Below, in pieces: positions 6,943 to 14,600 of a stretch of 47,041 bases of DNA. The notes under the pieces were generated by a model. It did not search any database, was not told the DNA's origin, and worked only from the letters and a program-made list of their open reading frames with translations. The translations under genes were made by a program, and so were the position numbers. Every line of letters begins with the position of its first letter. The first letter of the stretch is position 1. The DNA lies in NCBI GenBank assembly GCA_045805565.1, contig JBJMKZ010000038.1, positions 1 through 47,041 on the forward strand, given 5' to 3'. Origin of the DNA: DATAEY01 sp045805565 (GTDB lineage: Bacteria; Actinomycetota; Thermoleophilia; Solirubrobacterales; Solirubrobacteraceae).

Positions 6943-8859
6943 CTAGGAGGACGCCCGCAGGGCCGTCCCTGAGCGCGCGGTTGACAGCTCCGCGACCTTA
7001 GCGGCCAGCCCGGCGGCGTCGCCCTCCAGCACGAGAACGTTGACCTGGTCGAAGATCTCCTCGACCCAGTTCGGGTCGAGCGGCTCGCGCTCGGCCAGCA
7101 GGATCTTCTCGGCGGCGGTGGGCTGCGGGCGCTCGAACGGGTTGAACAGCTCCTCGTGCAGCTTCTCGCCCGGGCGGCGGCCCACCAGCTCGATGGCGAT
7201 GTCGCGGTCGGGCTCGAGCCCCGACAGCCGGATCATGTCGCGCGCCAGGTCCATGATCGCCACCGGCTCGCCCATCTCCAGCACGAACACCTCGCCGCCC
7301 TGTCCCAGAGAGCCGGAGCGGATGATCAGCTGCACCGCCTCGGGGATCGTCATGAAGTAGCGCGTCATGCGGGCGTCGGTCACCGTGACCGGCCCCCCGG
7401 CCGCGATCTGGCGGCGGAAGATCGTCACCACCGAGCCCGACGAGCCCAGCACGTTGCCGAACCGGACCGTCGCGTAGCGCGTGTCGGGGTGATGGGCGCC
7501 CGCGGCCTCGACCGCCCACTCCGCCAGCGCCTTGGAGGCCCCCATCACGGTGGCGGGCGACACCGCCTTGTCGGTGGAGACCAGCACGAAGGTGCCCACG
7601 CCGTATTCGCCGGCGACGTGGGCGACGATCCGCGTGGCCAGCGCGTTGTTGCGCACCGCCTCCACCGGGTTCACCTCCATCAGGCCGACGTGCTTGTAGG
7701 CGGCGGCGTGGAAGACGGCGGTGGGCCGGTGCTCGGCGAACACCTCCCGCATGCGCTCCTCTTCGCGACAGTCGGCCAGCACGGCGACCGCGCCACGCAC
7801 GTGGCGGTCCTCCTCCAGCTCGCGCACCGTGTCGAACAGGTTGTCCTCGGCGTGGTCGAGCACGACCAGCCGCCGGGGGCCGACGCGGGCGATCTGGCGG
7901 CACAGCTCGGCGCCGATCGACCCTCCGGCGCCGGTCACCAGCACAACCTGGCCGGTGAGATAGGCGCCCACCCGCTCTAGCTCGATCCGCACCGGCTCCC
8001 GTCCCAGCACGTCCTCGACGCGCAACTCGCGCACCTGGCCCATCACGTTGGCGCCGGTCTGAAGCAGCTCGAAGACGGTCGGCAGGGTGCGCACGGGGAT
8101 CCCGCGGTCGCGGCAGGCCATCACCACCCGGGCGCGCAGCGTGCCCGGGGCCGACGGAATCGCGATCAGCACCTCGTCGGGCTCGGCCTCGTCGAGCACC
8201 CGGGCAAGCTCGTCGGTACGCCCCAGCACCCGCAGCCCGTGGTCCAGGCGCAGGTTGCGCTTGCGCGGATCGTCGTCCACGAAGCCGACCGGCCGCAGGC
8301 CCAGGCCGGGGTTGCGCACCAGCTCGCGCAGGACGAGGCGCCCGCCGTCGCCCGCGCCGACGATCAGCACGTCGCGGGCGCCTCTGGGCGCGTGGAACCC
8401 GCGCACCGGGCGCTCGAGCACCTCACTGACCAGCAGGCGCGCGCCGCAGGTGAAGGCGACCGTGAGCAGGAAGAACAGCGCGATCACGCCGGCGGGGGCG
8501 GCGATCGCCACCACCCGGGACCCGACGTGGACCTGGGTGGGGTGGGCGAGCGCGATGTAGGCCGCCACCGCCACCGTGGCCAGCGCCACCGAGCGCAGGA
8601 CCGCCCGGTAGTCCTCGCGCCCCAGATAGCGCCACCACTTCAGGTACATCCCCCCGAGGGCGAAGATCACCAGCGACCCGGCCACCACCGGAACCAGCGT
8701 GGCGGCGACCAGGTGCTGATAGCGGGGCGGGATCCCGTTGTCGAAGCGCAGCTGGAAGGCCAGCAGCCAGGCGAGCGCGACCAGGACGCCGTCCACCACC
8801 ATCTGCGGCAGGGAATGACGGTGAACGGGGAGGGTCGCCGAGCGGATCCGTCGGCGCAT
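6943..8859 (-). CDS. CapD/WbpM-type membrane nucleotide-sugar 4,6-dehydratase
   Basis: 638 aa from ATG 8859; upstream in-frame sequence is not family-like. Four N-terminal membrane helices (about 18-135) lead into a Rossmann domain (VLIVGAGDGGRLVLREL, about 164-180) and then a C-terminal SDR domain with TGAGGSIGAE at 309-318. The active-site segment reads STDKAVSPATVMGASK (428-443), with Met in place of the SDR catalytic Tyr, as is normal for the PglF/WbpM/FlaA1 group. Family members convert UDP-GlcNAc or a similar sugar to a 4-keto-6-deoxy sugar. The DegT aminotransferase encoded two genes upstream would be the natural next enzyme. Ten nt separate it from the upstream DUF354 gene, so co-transcription is likely. 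Confidence 0.9.
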   Translation of the reverse strand: MRRRIRSATLPVHRHSLPQMVVDGVLVALAWLLAFQLRFDNGIPPRYQHLVAATLVPVVAGSLVIFALGGMYLKWWRYLGREDYRAVLRSVALATVAVAAYIALAHPTQVHVGSRVVAIAAPAGVIALFFLLTVAFTCGARLLVSEVLERPVRGFHAPRGARDVLIVGAGDGGRLVLRELVRNPGLGLRPVGFVDDDPRKRNLRLDHGLRVLGRTDELARVLDEAEPDEVLIAIPSAPGTLRARVVMACRDRGIPVRTLPTVFELLQTGANVMGQVRELRVEDVLGREPVRIELERVGAYLTGQVVLVTGAGGSIGAELCRQIARVGPRRLVVLDHAEDNLFDTVRELEEDRHVRGAVAVLADCREEERMREVFAEHRPTAVFHAAAYKHVGLMEVNPVEAVRNNALATRIVAHVAGEYGVGTFVLVSTDKAVSPATVMGASKALAEWAVEAAGAHHPDTRYATVRFGNVLGSSGSVVTIFRRQIAAGGPVTVTDARMTRYFMTIPEAVQLIIRSGSLGQGGEVFVLEMGEPVAIMDLARDMIRLSGLEPDRDIAIELVGRRPGEKLHEELFNPFERPQPTAAEKILLAEREPLDPNWVEEIFDQVNVLVLEGDAAGLAAKVAELSTARSGTALRASS

Positions 8860-8869
8860 TGCGGGGATT

Positions 8870-9898
8870 CTAGGCGTCCGCCCGGGCCGTCGCGGCGGAT
8901 GCCCAGCCGCCGGTTCCGGCCAGCAGCAGCGCGGTGAGCTCGCGCGGGTCCCGGCGCACCCGGTCGCCCGCGGCACGCTCTCGCATGACCGGCACGATGT
9001 CCCGCGCGCTGCGCAGCCGCCAGAGGCGGCCCTCCGTGATGAGCCGCTCGTCGACCGCGCCCAGCTTCCCCTGGAAGCTGGTGTAGACCGGCGTGCCCAG
9101 GGCGACGGCCTCGCGGTTCATGGTGCCGCCGGCGGACACCACCAGATCGGCGAACGCGACAAGCGACTGCGCGTCGATGGCGTGCTCGGGCACGATCAGA
9201 CCCCCGCGGCCGCGCAGCTGCGCCCGCTGCGCCGGGGTGCGGGGCAGGACCACCGTCTGCTCGTCGCGAAGCCGCTCGAGCACCTCGGCGAACAGTGGGT
9301 TCTCGAAGCGGTGGTAGAGGGAGACCGCGGGCGGCGTTCGCACCACCACGATGGGTCGCGAGCGATCCAGGCCCAGCGAGGCGAGCACGCCGGGGTCGGG
9401 CTCGAAGTCGGCCAGGTAGTACTCCTCCTTGAGGCCCGGATAGCGCCGGAGCTTGCGATCGGCGCCGTAGCGCCGCAGGCGCTCGGGAGGGATCGCCTCG
9501 GGAACCACCACCGTGCGCGCGAGGCGGCAGTTGATCGTGTGCTGGACGGCGGCCCACTCGTAGTCGAAGGTCGTCGTGGAGGGCACCCGCAGCAGCGCGG
9601 CGGCGACCGTCACGTCGTTGGACCCGTGCCCGATCGCCAGGTCGAAGCCCCGGCCGCGCGCCCACCGAGCCAGGGCGGCCGAGCGAGACATCAACCCCAG
9701 CGCCTTGGACGCCAGGCGCCCGCCGCGGTGGCGTCCGATCGGGGTGTTGGCGATCCCGTGGCGCTCGCACAGCTCGAGCGTCTGCGCGTAGTCGCGCGCG
9801 GTGACCTCGACCTCGGCGCCGCCGTCGCGCAGCGCGGCGATCACCGGGCGCATCACGAGGACGTGGGGCGAGTTGGTGAGGTCGATCCAGACGCGCAT
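8870..9898 (-). CDS. DUF354 family GT-B-like protein
   Basis: 342 aa. The N-terminus MRVWIDLTNSPHVLVMRPVI is diagnostic of DUF354. Further family landmarks are HGIANTPIGRH, IGHGSNDVTVAAALLRVPST, TFDYEWAAVQHTINCRLA, YPGLKEEYYLADF and VSAGGTMNREAVALGTPVYT. The last resembles the sugar-nucleotide end of GT-B glycosyltransferases and UDP-GlcNAc 2-epimerases, the fold family DUF354 is usually compared with. It lies between the CapD-type dehydratase and the DegT aminotransferase, so a nucleotide-sugar or glycosyl-transfer role in the same surface glycan is likely. Reaction not established. ATG start at 9898. Confidence 0.8.
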   Translation of the reverse strand: MRVWIDLTNSPHVLVMRPVIAALRDGGAEVEVTARDYAQTLELCERHGIANTPIGRHRGGRLASKALGLMSRSAALARWARGRGFDLAIGHGSNDVTVAAALLRVPSTTTFDYEWAAVQHTINCRLARTVVVPEAIPPERLRRYGADRKLRRYPGLKEEYYLADFEPDPGVLASLGLDRSRPIVVVRTPPAVSLYHRFENPLFAEVLERLRDEQTVVLPRTPAQRAQLRGRGGLIVPEHAIDAQSLVAFADLVVSAGGTMNREAVALGTPVYTSFQGKLGAVDERLITEGRLWRLRSARDIVPVMRERAAGDRVRRDPRELTALLLAGTGGWASAATARADA

Positions 9899-9917
9899 CA
9901 GGGCGCCCGACGACCGA

Positions 9918-11003
9918 TCATTCGGGGGCGCCGCGAATGGCGGAGACGACCTCCACCGCCTGGGGCCGGCTCAGCACCGGGCTCATCGGGATCGCCAGGT
10001 GGGAGGCGGCCAGCTCGTCGGTGGCCGGCAGGCGGGCGGCGCTGCCGAACCCGCGCATGGCCGGCTGGCGGTGGACCGGCGTGCGGTAGTAGCCGCGCGC
10101 GCCGATCCGCACCCGGTTGAGCGCCGGCTCCAGCCGCTGGGCGAGCGGATGGCGGATCACGTAGAGATGCCAGGCCGGATCGGCGCCCGCGACCGGCCGC
10201 GGCAGCGCCACGTAGTCGCCCAGGCCGGCCTCGGCGTAGTGGCGGGCGCCGGCGCGGCGCCCCGCGCACCAGCCGTCAAGCTGCGGGAGCAGCACTCGCA
10301 GCAACGCGGCCTGCAGCTCGTCCAGGCGCGAGTTGTAGCCGACGTGCTCGTAGGTGACCTTGTCGCGGGAGCCGTGCAGGCGCAGCGTGCGGGCCACCTC
10401 GGCCAGCCGGTCGTCGTCGGTGGCGATGGCGCCCCCATCGCCGAAGCAGGCGAGGTTCTTGGAGGGGAAGAAGGACAGCGTGCCGACGCGACCCAGCGAT
10501 CCGGCCCGCCGCCCCGACAGCGACGACCCCGCCGCCTGGGCGGCGTCCTCGAGGACGGCAATCCCCAGAGCTTCGACGTCCGCCACCGGCGCCACGTTGC
10601 CGAACAGGTCGACCGCGATCACCGCCTTGGTGCGGGGCGTGAGGGCCGCCCGGACCGTGTCGGCGGTGATGCAGAAGGTCTCCGGCTCGACGTCGCAGAA
10701 GACCGGCCGGGCCCCGGTCGGCGGCACCGCCTCCACGCTCGCGTAGAACGTGAACGACGGGACGACGACGTCGTCGCCCGGGCCGACGCCCATCGCCCGC
10801 AGCGCGATGGTGATGGCGTCGGTCCCGTTGGCCACCCCGACCACGTGGCGGACCCCGAGATAGGCGGCGAGCTCGGCCTCGAACGCCTCGACCTCGGGGC
10901 CGAGGACGTACCGACCCGAATCCAGCACCGCCGCCGCCCGTTCGTGCAGGCGCTCCCGGAGGGGCTCGAGCGGGGTGGTGGTGTCGAACAGGGGCAGGGC
11001 CAC
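9918..11003 (-). CDS. DegT/DnrJ/EryC1/StrS sugar aminotransferase
   Basis: 361 aa, typical for the family. Landmarks: VALPLFDTTTPLEPLRERL, VLDSGRYVLGPEVEAFE, VGVANGTDAITIALRAMGVG, VVVPSFTFYASVEAV, AVIAVDLFGNVAPV, VLEDAAQAAGSSLSG, the PLP-lysine segment LSFFPSKNLACFGDGGAI, and YNSRLDELQAALL. These PLP enzymes transfer an amino group to a keto-sugar nucleotide. Together with the CapD-type 4,6-dehydratase downstream it could make a UDP-4-amino-4,6-dideoxy sugar. I placed the start at GTG 11003, where family similarity begins; the frame stays open to 11267 but that part is not family-like and crosses the divergent promoter region of the DedA gene. Confidence 0.9.
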   Translation of the reverse strand: MALPLFDTTTPLEPLRERLHERAAAVLDSGRYVLGPEVEAFEAELAAYLGVRHVVGVANGTDAITIALRAMGVGPGDDVVVPSFTFYASVEAVPPTGARPVFCDVEPETFCITADTVRAALTPRTKAVIAVDLFGNVAPVADVEALGIAVLEDAAQAAGSSLSGRRAGSLGRVGTLSFFPSKNLACFGDGGAIATDDDRLAEVARTLRLHGSRDKVTYEHVGYNSRLDELQAALLRVLLPQLDGWCAGRRAGARHYAEAGLGDYVALPRPVAGADPAWHLYVIRHPLAQRLEPALNRVRIGARGYYRTPVHRQPAMRGFGSAARLPATDELAASHLAIPMSPVLSRPQAVEVVSAIRGAPE

Positions 11004-11106
11004 GGGGCGCGACCTTACTCGCCGCGCCAGCCCTCGGATCACGGTCAACGGCGTGGTCGCGGGCCGGGGTGCTCGCCCCGTGCCCACCGGTAGCCTTCGC
11101 CGCCGG

Positions 11107-11766
11107 ATGGACCCGCTGGTCGTCGCCTCGATCACCGACTCGCTGGTCCAGTTCGCGACCCACGTGGTGAGCGAGCTCGGGCTGCCGGGGATCTTCGTGC
11201 TCATGCTGGCCGAGAGCGCCTGCATCCCGATCCCCTCCGAGGCCACCATGCTGTTCGCCGGCTTCAACGTCCACCGGGGCGACTACAGCCTGTTCGCCAT
11301 CACCGCGGTGGGCTCGGTGGCGAACCTGGTCGGCTCCTGGCTCGCCTACGCCGTCGGCTACTTCGGGCGCATCGAGCTCGTGGAGCGCCACGGCCACCGG
11401 CTCCACATCAACCGCCGCCACCTGGAGTGGGCCGACCGCTGGTTCGAGCGCTGGGGCGCGCCGACGGTCTTCTTCACCCGGATGCTTCCGATCATCCGCA
11501 CCTTCATCTCGCTGCCGGCCGGGGTGGCGCGGATGCCGTTCTGGCGGTTCACGGTCCTGACCCTGGCCGGATGCATTCCCTGGGTGCTGATGCTCGGCTT
11601 CATCGGGCAGCAGGCCGGCGAGAACTGGGGACGGTGGAGGGACTCGCTCCACTACGTCGACTACGCCGTCCTGGCGGCAATTGCGGTCGGGATCGTGTAC
11701 CTGATCGCCCGGCGCCGGCGACGGGGAGGCGGCGACCGGCCCGCCGCCGATGCCACCGCGCCATAG
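11107..11766 (+). CDS. DedA family membrane protein
   Basis: 219 aa from ATG 11107. DedA hallmarks are present: FVLMLAESACIPIPSEATML near the N-terminus, a first re-entrant/membrane region (AVGSVANLVGSWLAYAVGYFGR), the FFTRMLPIIRTFISLPAGVARM motif with its membrane-buried arginines, and two C-terminal helices ending in RRRRRGGG. DedA proteins are membrane transporters; some (UptA type) return undecaprenyl phosphate across the membrane. The next gene, 13 nt downstream, is the undecaprenyl-diphosphatase UppP, which strengthens a lipid-carrier recycling role here. TAGCCT at 11091-11096 may be a -10 element giving a nearly leaderless mRNA. Confidence 0.9.
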   Translation: MDPLVVASITDSLVQFATHVVSELGLPGIFVLMLAESACIPIPSEATMLFAGFNVHRGDYSLFAITAVGSVANLVGSWLAYAVGYFGRIELVERHGHRLHINRRHLEWADRWFERWGAPTVFFTRMLPIIRTFISLPAGVARMPFWRFTVLTLAGCIPWVLMLGFIGQQAGENWGRWRDSLHYVDYAVLAAIAVGIVYLIARRRRRGGGDRPAADATAP

Positions 11767-11779
11767 GGGAGCCCGCTGA

Positions 11780-12625
11780 ATGCGCAAGGGCGGCTCTCGG
11801 CTGGCCCTCTCGCATGCGGCGGCGCTGGGAGCGCTCCACGGGCCGACCGAGCTGCTGCCGGTCTCCTCCTCGGGCCACACCACGTTGGTCCCGTGGCTGC
11901 TGCGATGGCCCTACCCCGAGCTCGACCCCGAGCTGCGCAAGGCGTTCGAGGTCGCCCTTCACGCCGGCACGGCCGCGGCTCTGCTGGTCGCGCTGCGCCC
12001 GGAGGTGGGGGAAGCGGTCGGCGACCTCGACCGGCGGCGCATCCAGCTCATCCTGCTGTCGGCGGCGCCGCCGGCGCTGCTCGCGCTCGGCCTCGAGCGG
12101 CCAATCGAGCGGCGGCTGGGCACGCCGGGGACGATTGCGGTCGGCCTGCTGGCGGGATCGGCTCTCATGGCGGTGGCCGACCGCGCTCCGGGCGCGGGCG
12201 GCCCCTCCGCGGGCGGGCGGCCGCGCCAGCAGGCCGGGGCGGGGGACGCCCTTTGCCTCGGGCTCGCCCAGGCGATGGCCCTGGTTCCCGGCGTGTCCCG
12301 CAACGGCGCCACCCTGGCCGCCGCGCGGCTGCGCGGCTTCGGGCGTGAGGACGCCAACGCGCTCTCGCGCCACGTCGCACTGCCGATCATCACGGCGGCC
12401 AGCGCGCTTAAGGGCTACCGGCTGCTGCGCCGGGGAATGCCGCCGCGAGCCCTGGCGCCGTTCGTGGTGGGGTCGGCCGCGGCGTTCGCCTCCACGCTGG
12501 TCTCGACCTGGCTGATCCGCCAGGTGGAGCGCGACCGCTCGCTGGCCCCGTACGCCGCCTACCGGGCGGCCCTGGCCGTGGTGGTGCTGCGTCGGTTGTC
12601 GTGCGAGCGCGGCCGACGCCGGTGA
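11780..12625 (+). CDS. uppP: undecaprenyl-diphosphatase
   Basis: 281 aa. The two family motifs are clear: GALHGPTELLPVSSSGHTTL near residues 17-36 (catalytic Glu and the SSSGH loop) and VPGVSRNGATLAAARLRGF in the middle (PGxSRxGxT). Multiple hydrophobic helices fit the BacA/UppP fold. The enzyme removes one phosphate from undecaprenyl diphosphate at the outer face of the membrane so that the carrier can be reused for peptidoglycan and surface glycans. It follows the DedA gene with a 13-nt gap, forming a probable recycling operon. The start at ATG 11780 is the first available one after the DedA stop. Confidence 0.93.
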   Translation: MRKGGSRLALSHAAALGALHGPTELLPVSSSGHTTLVPWLLRWPYPELDPELRKAFEVALHAGTAAALLVALRPEVGEAVGDLDRRRIQLILLSAAPPALLALGLERPIERRLGTPGTIAVGLLAGSALMAVADRAPGAGGPSAGGRPRQQAGAGDALCLGLAQAMALVPGVSRNGATLAAARLRGFGREDANALSRHVALPIITAASALKGYRLLRRGMPPRALAPFVVGSAAAFASTLVSTWLIRQVERDRSLAPYAAYRAALAVVVLRRLSCERGRRR

Positions 12626-12674
12626 CCGCGATACTCCAGACGATGTGCCGCACGCGCGTGCAGCGGGTCGCCGC

Positions 12675-13751
12675 ATGAGCGACGCATACGCCCGTGCCGG
12701 CGTGGACACCGCCGAGGCGGGGCGGGCCGTCGAGGCGCTCGTCGCGATCCTGCGGACGATCGATCCCGGCCGGGACTCCCGCGTTGCGCTGCCCGCGGGC
12801 CACTACGCGAGCGTGCTGGAGATCGCCCCCGGGCTGGGCCTGGCGGTGTGCATCGACGGCGTCGGCTCGAAGGTGATCGTGGCCGAGCGGGCCGGCCGCT
12901 TCGACACCGTAGGGATCGACTGCGTGGCCATGAACGCCAACGACCTGGTGTGCGTCGGCGCCGAGCCCGTCGCGCTACTGGACTATCTCGCCGTCGAGCG
13001 GGCCGAGCCGCAGGTGCTTCAGGCGATCGCCGCCGGCCTCAAGGCGGGAGCGGAGCAGGCCGGCGTCGAGATTCCGGGCGGAGAGCTGGCGCAGCTTCCC
13101 GAGCTCATTCAGGGCCACCCCTCCCCTTCGGGCTTCGACCTGGTCGGTGCCTGCGTGGGCACGGTGGCGCTGGATCGCCTGATCACCGGGGAGGCCTGCG
13201 CCCCCGGCGATGCCCTGCTGGGCCTCCCGTCGTCGGGGGTGCACTCCAACGGCCTCACCCTGGCCCGGCGAGCGCTGCTCGACGACGGACGGCTCGGGCT
13301 GGAGGATCGCCCCGCCGAGCTCGACGGGGCGTCGGTGGCAGACGCCCTGCTCGAGCCCACCGTGATGTACGTGCGGGCGGCCCTGGAGCTGCTGGCCGGC
13401 GACGTGCCGGTCCACGGCCTGGCCCACATCACCGGCGAGGGCGTGCTCAACCTCCTGCGCCTCAATCCGCGAGTCGGCTTCGAGATCGACGCGCCGCTCC
13501 CGGTTGCGCCGGTGTTCGGTCTCATCCAGGAGCTCGGCGGGGTGAGCGAACCCGACATGTGGCGCACGTTCAACATGGGCTGTGGCTTCTGCTGCGTCGT
13601 CCCCGCCGCCCGCGCGGGCGATGCGCTGGCGCAGCTGGCACGCCGCCACCCCGGCGCCGCGCGGATCGGCCGCCTGACCGATGACGCCGGCCGCGTCACG
13701 CTCACCACCCGCGGCCTGGCGGGCGGTCAGGACGGGCTGTCCGTCGGCTGA
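12675..13751 (+). CDS. purM: phosphoribosylformylglycinamidine cyclo-ligase (AIR synthase)
   Basis: 358 aa. PurM landmarks appear in order: DGVGSKVIVAERAGRFDTVG, IDCVAMNANDLVCVGAEPVA, SGFDLVGACVGTV, LPSSGVHSNGLTLARRALL, VHGLAHITGEGVLNLLRLN and WRTFNMGCGF. The enzyme closes the imidazole ring of aminoimidazole ribonucleotide from FGAM and ATP in purine synthesis. I chose ATG 12675; the frame extends 30 nt further upstream to 12645 without family similarity. No purN or other pur gene is adjacent, so it stands alone, converging on a DsbA-like gene with 13 nt between stops. GATACT in the short upstream gap could be a -10 element. Confidence 0.95.
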   Translation: MSDAYARAGVDTAEAGRAVEALVAILRTIDPGRDSRVALPAGHYASVLEIAPGLGLAVCIDGVGSKVIVAERAGRFDTVGIDCVAMNANDLVCVGAEPVALLDYLAVERAEPQVLQAIAAGLKAGAEQAGVEIPGGELAQLPELIQGHPSPSGFDLVGACVGTVALDRLITGEACAPGDALLGLPSSGVHSNGLTLARRALLDDGRLGLEDRPAELDGASVADALLEPTVMYVRAALELLAGDVPVHGLAHITGEGVLNLLRLNPRVGFEIDAPLPVAPVFGLIQELGGVSEPDMWRTFNMGCGFCCVVPAARAGDALAQLARRHPGAARIGRLTDDAGRVTLTTRGLAGGQDGLSVG

Positions 13752-13764
13752 CCCCCGGACGCCC

Positions 13765-14577
13765 TCAGGCCAGCGACCACAGCTCGCCGGTCAATCCGGG
13801 CTCGAAGCGCACCCGCCAGTCCGCAGCCAGGCGCCACAGCTCGGCCGCCGCGCGGGGCCCCGGCAGGTCGCAGGCCGACGCCACCTCGGGCGTGGCCATG
13901 GTCCCGAAGCGGCGCAGCGCGTCCTCCACCGACGGGGCCGGCCCGGCGGCGGGGCCGGCGCCCGCCGCCTGGGCCGCGCGGCGGTAGGCGTCGTAGGGCT
14001 GGTGCCCGTAGACGCCGTGCACCTCGCCGTCGTCGCCGGTGAACTCGAGCGACGGCAGCCGCACGCGGCCCTCGTCGCCGCCCCGACGACCGGCCTCGTC
14101 CGCGCGTTCGAAGTCGGCGCCCAGCAGCTCGACGATGGCGTTGGACTCCAGGTCGATCCGGAAGCGCTCGACGTCGAGGCCGGCGACGGCGCGGGCGAGA
14201 TCGACCAGGGCGTCGGCGCTGTCCAGCCGGCGCCGGCCGCATGCCAGCCCTTCGCGGGCGGCGCGCAGATACGCGGCCTGGAGGTCGGGGCCCTGCTCGC
14301 CGGCCGCCTCCACCGCTAGGCAGGCCGGATACGAGGATGTGGGCGGCGACTCGATCCACAGCCGTGGGTCCACCGGCATCCCGCTCGTGGCGCCGGCCTC
14401 CAGCCACTGCCGTACCTGAGCGAGGGGGTCGGCGAACTCGCGCGCCAGGCCGCCCATCACGGGGCGCAACTCGATCGCGCCGTCAAACTCGACGTCGAGC
14501 CGGCGCAGCGCCGGCTGCAGCGACCAGGACCAAGGGCACGCCGGATCCGTGTAGAAGTAGGCATGAACCCCGGCCAC
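13765..14577 (-). CDS. DsbA-like thioredoxin-fold protein (FrnE/YjbH type)
   Basis: 270 aa. The N-terminus HAYFYTDPACPWSWSLQPAL is the thioredoxin-fold beta-strand plus active-site helix of the DsbA/FrnE/HCCA-isomerase group. The active site reads C-P-W-S, so the second cysteine of CxxC is missing and it may not be a dithiol oxidoreductase. The insertion contains RPVMGGLAREF and SYPACLAVEAA as in FrnE/SpxH-like proteins; the C-terminal part (LEFTGDDGEVHGVYG) returns to the thioredoxin fold. There is no signal peptide, so it is probably cytoplasmic. GTG start at 14577, only 23 bp from the start of the divergent kinase gene. Function not predictable beyond fold. Confidence 0.8.
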   Translation of the reverse strand: MAGVHAYFYTDPACPWSWSLQPALRRLDVEFDGAIELRPVMGGLAREFADPLAQVRQWLEAGATSGMPVDPRLWIESPPTSSYPACLAVEAAGEQGPDLQAAYLRAAREGLACGRRRLDSADALVDLARAVAGLDVERFRIDLESNAIVELLGADFERADEAGRRGGDEGRVRLPSLEFTGDDGEVHGVYGHQPYDAYRRAAQAAGAGPAAGPAPSVEDALRRFGTMATPEVASACDLPGPRAAAELWRLAADWRVRFEPGLTGELWSLA

Positions 14578-14600
14578 GGGCGCAAAATAGAGATGAACCG

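Noticed and set aside
10276..11883. 535-codon minus-strand ORF across DegT, DedA and UppP
   Set aside because: Crosses three recognised genes and has no protein-like composition.
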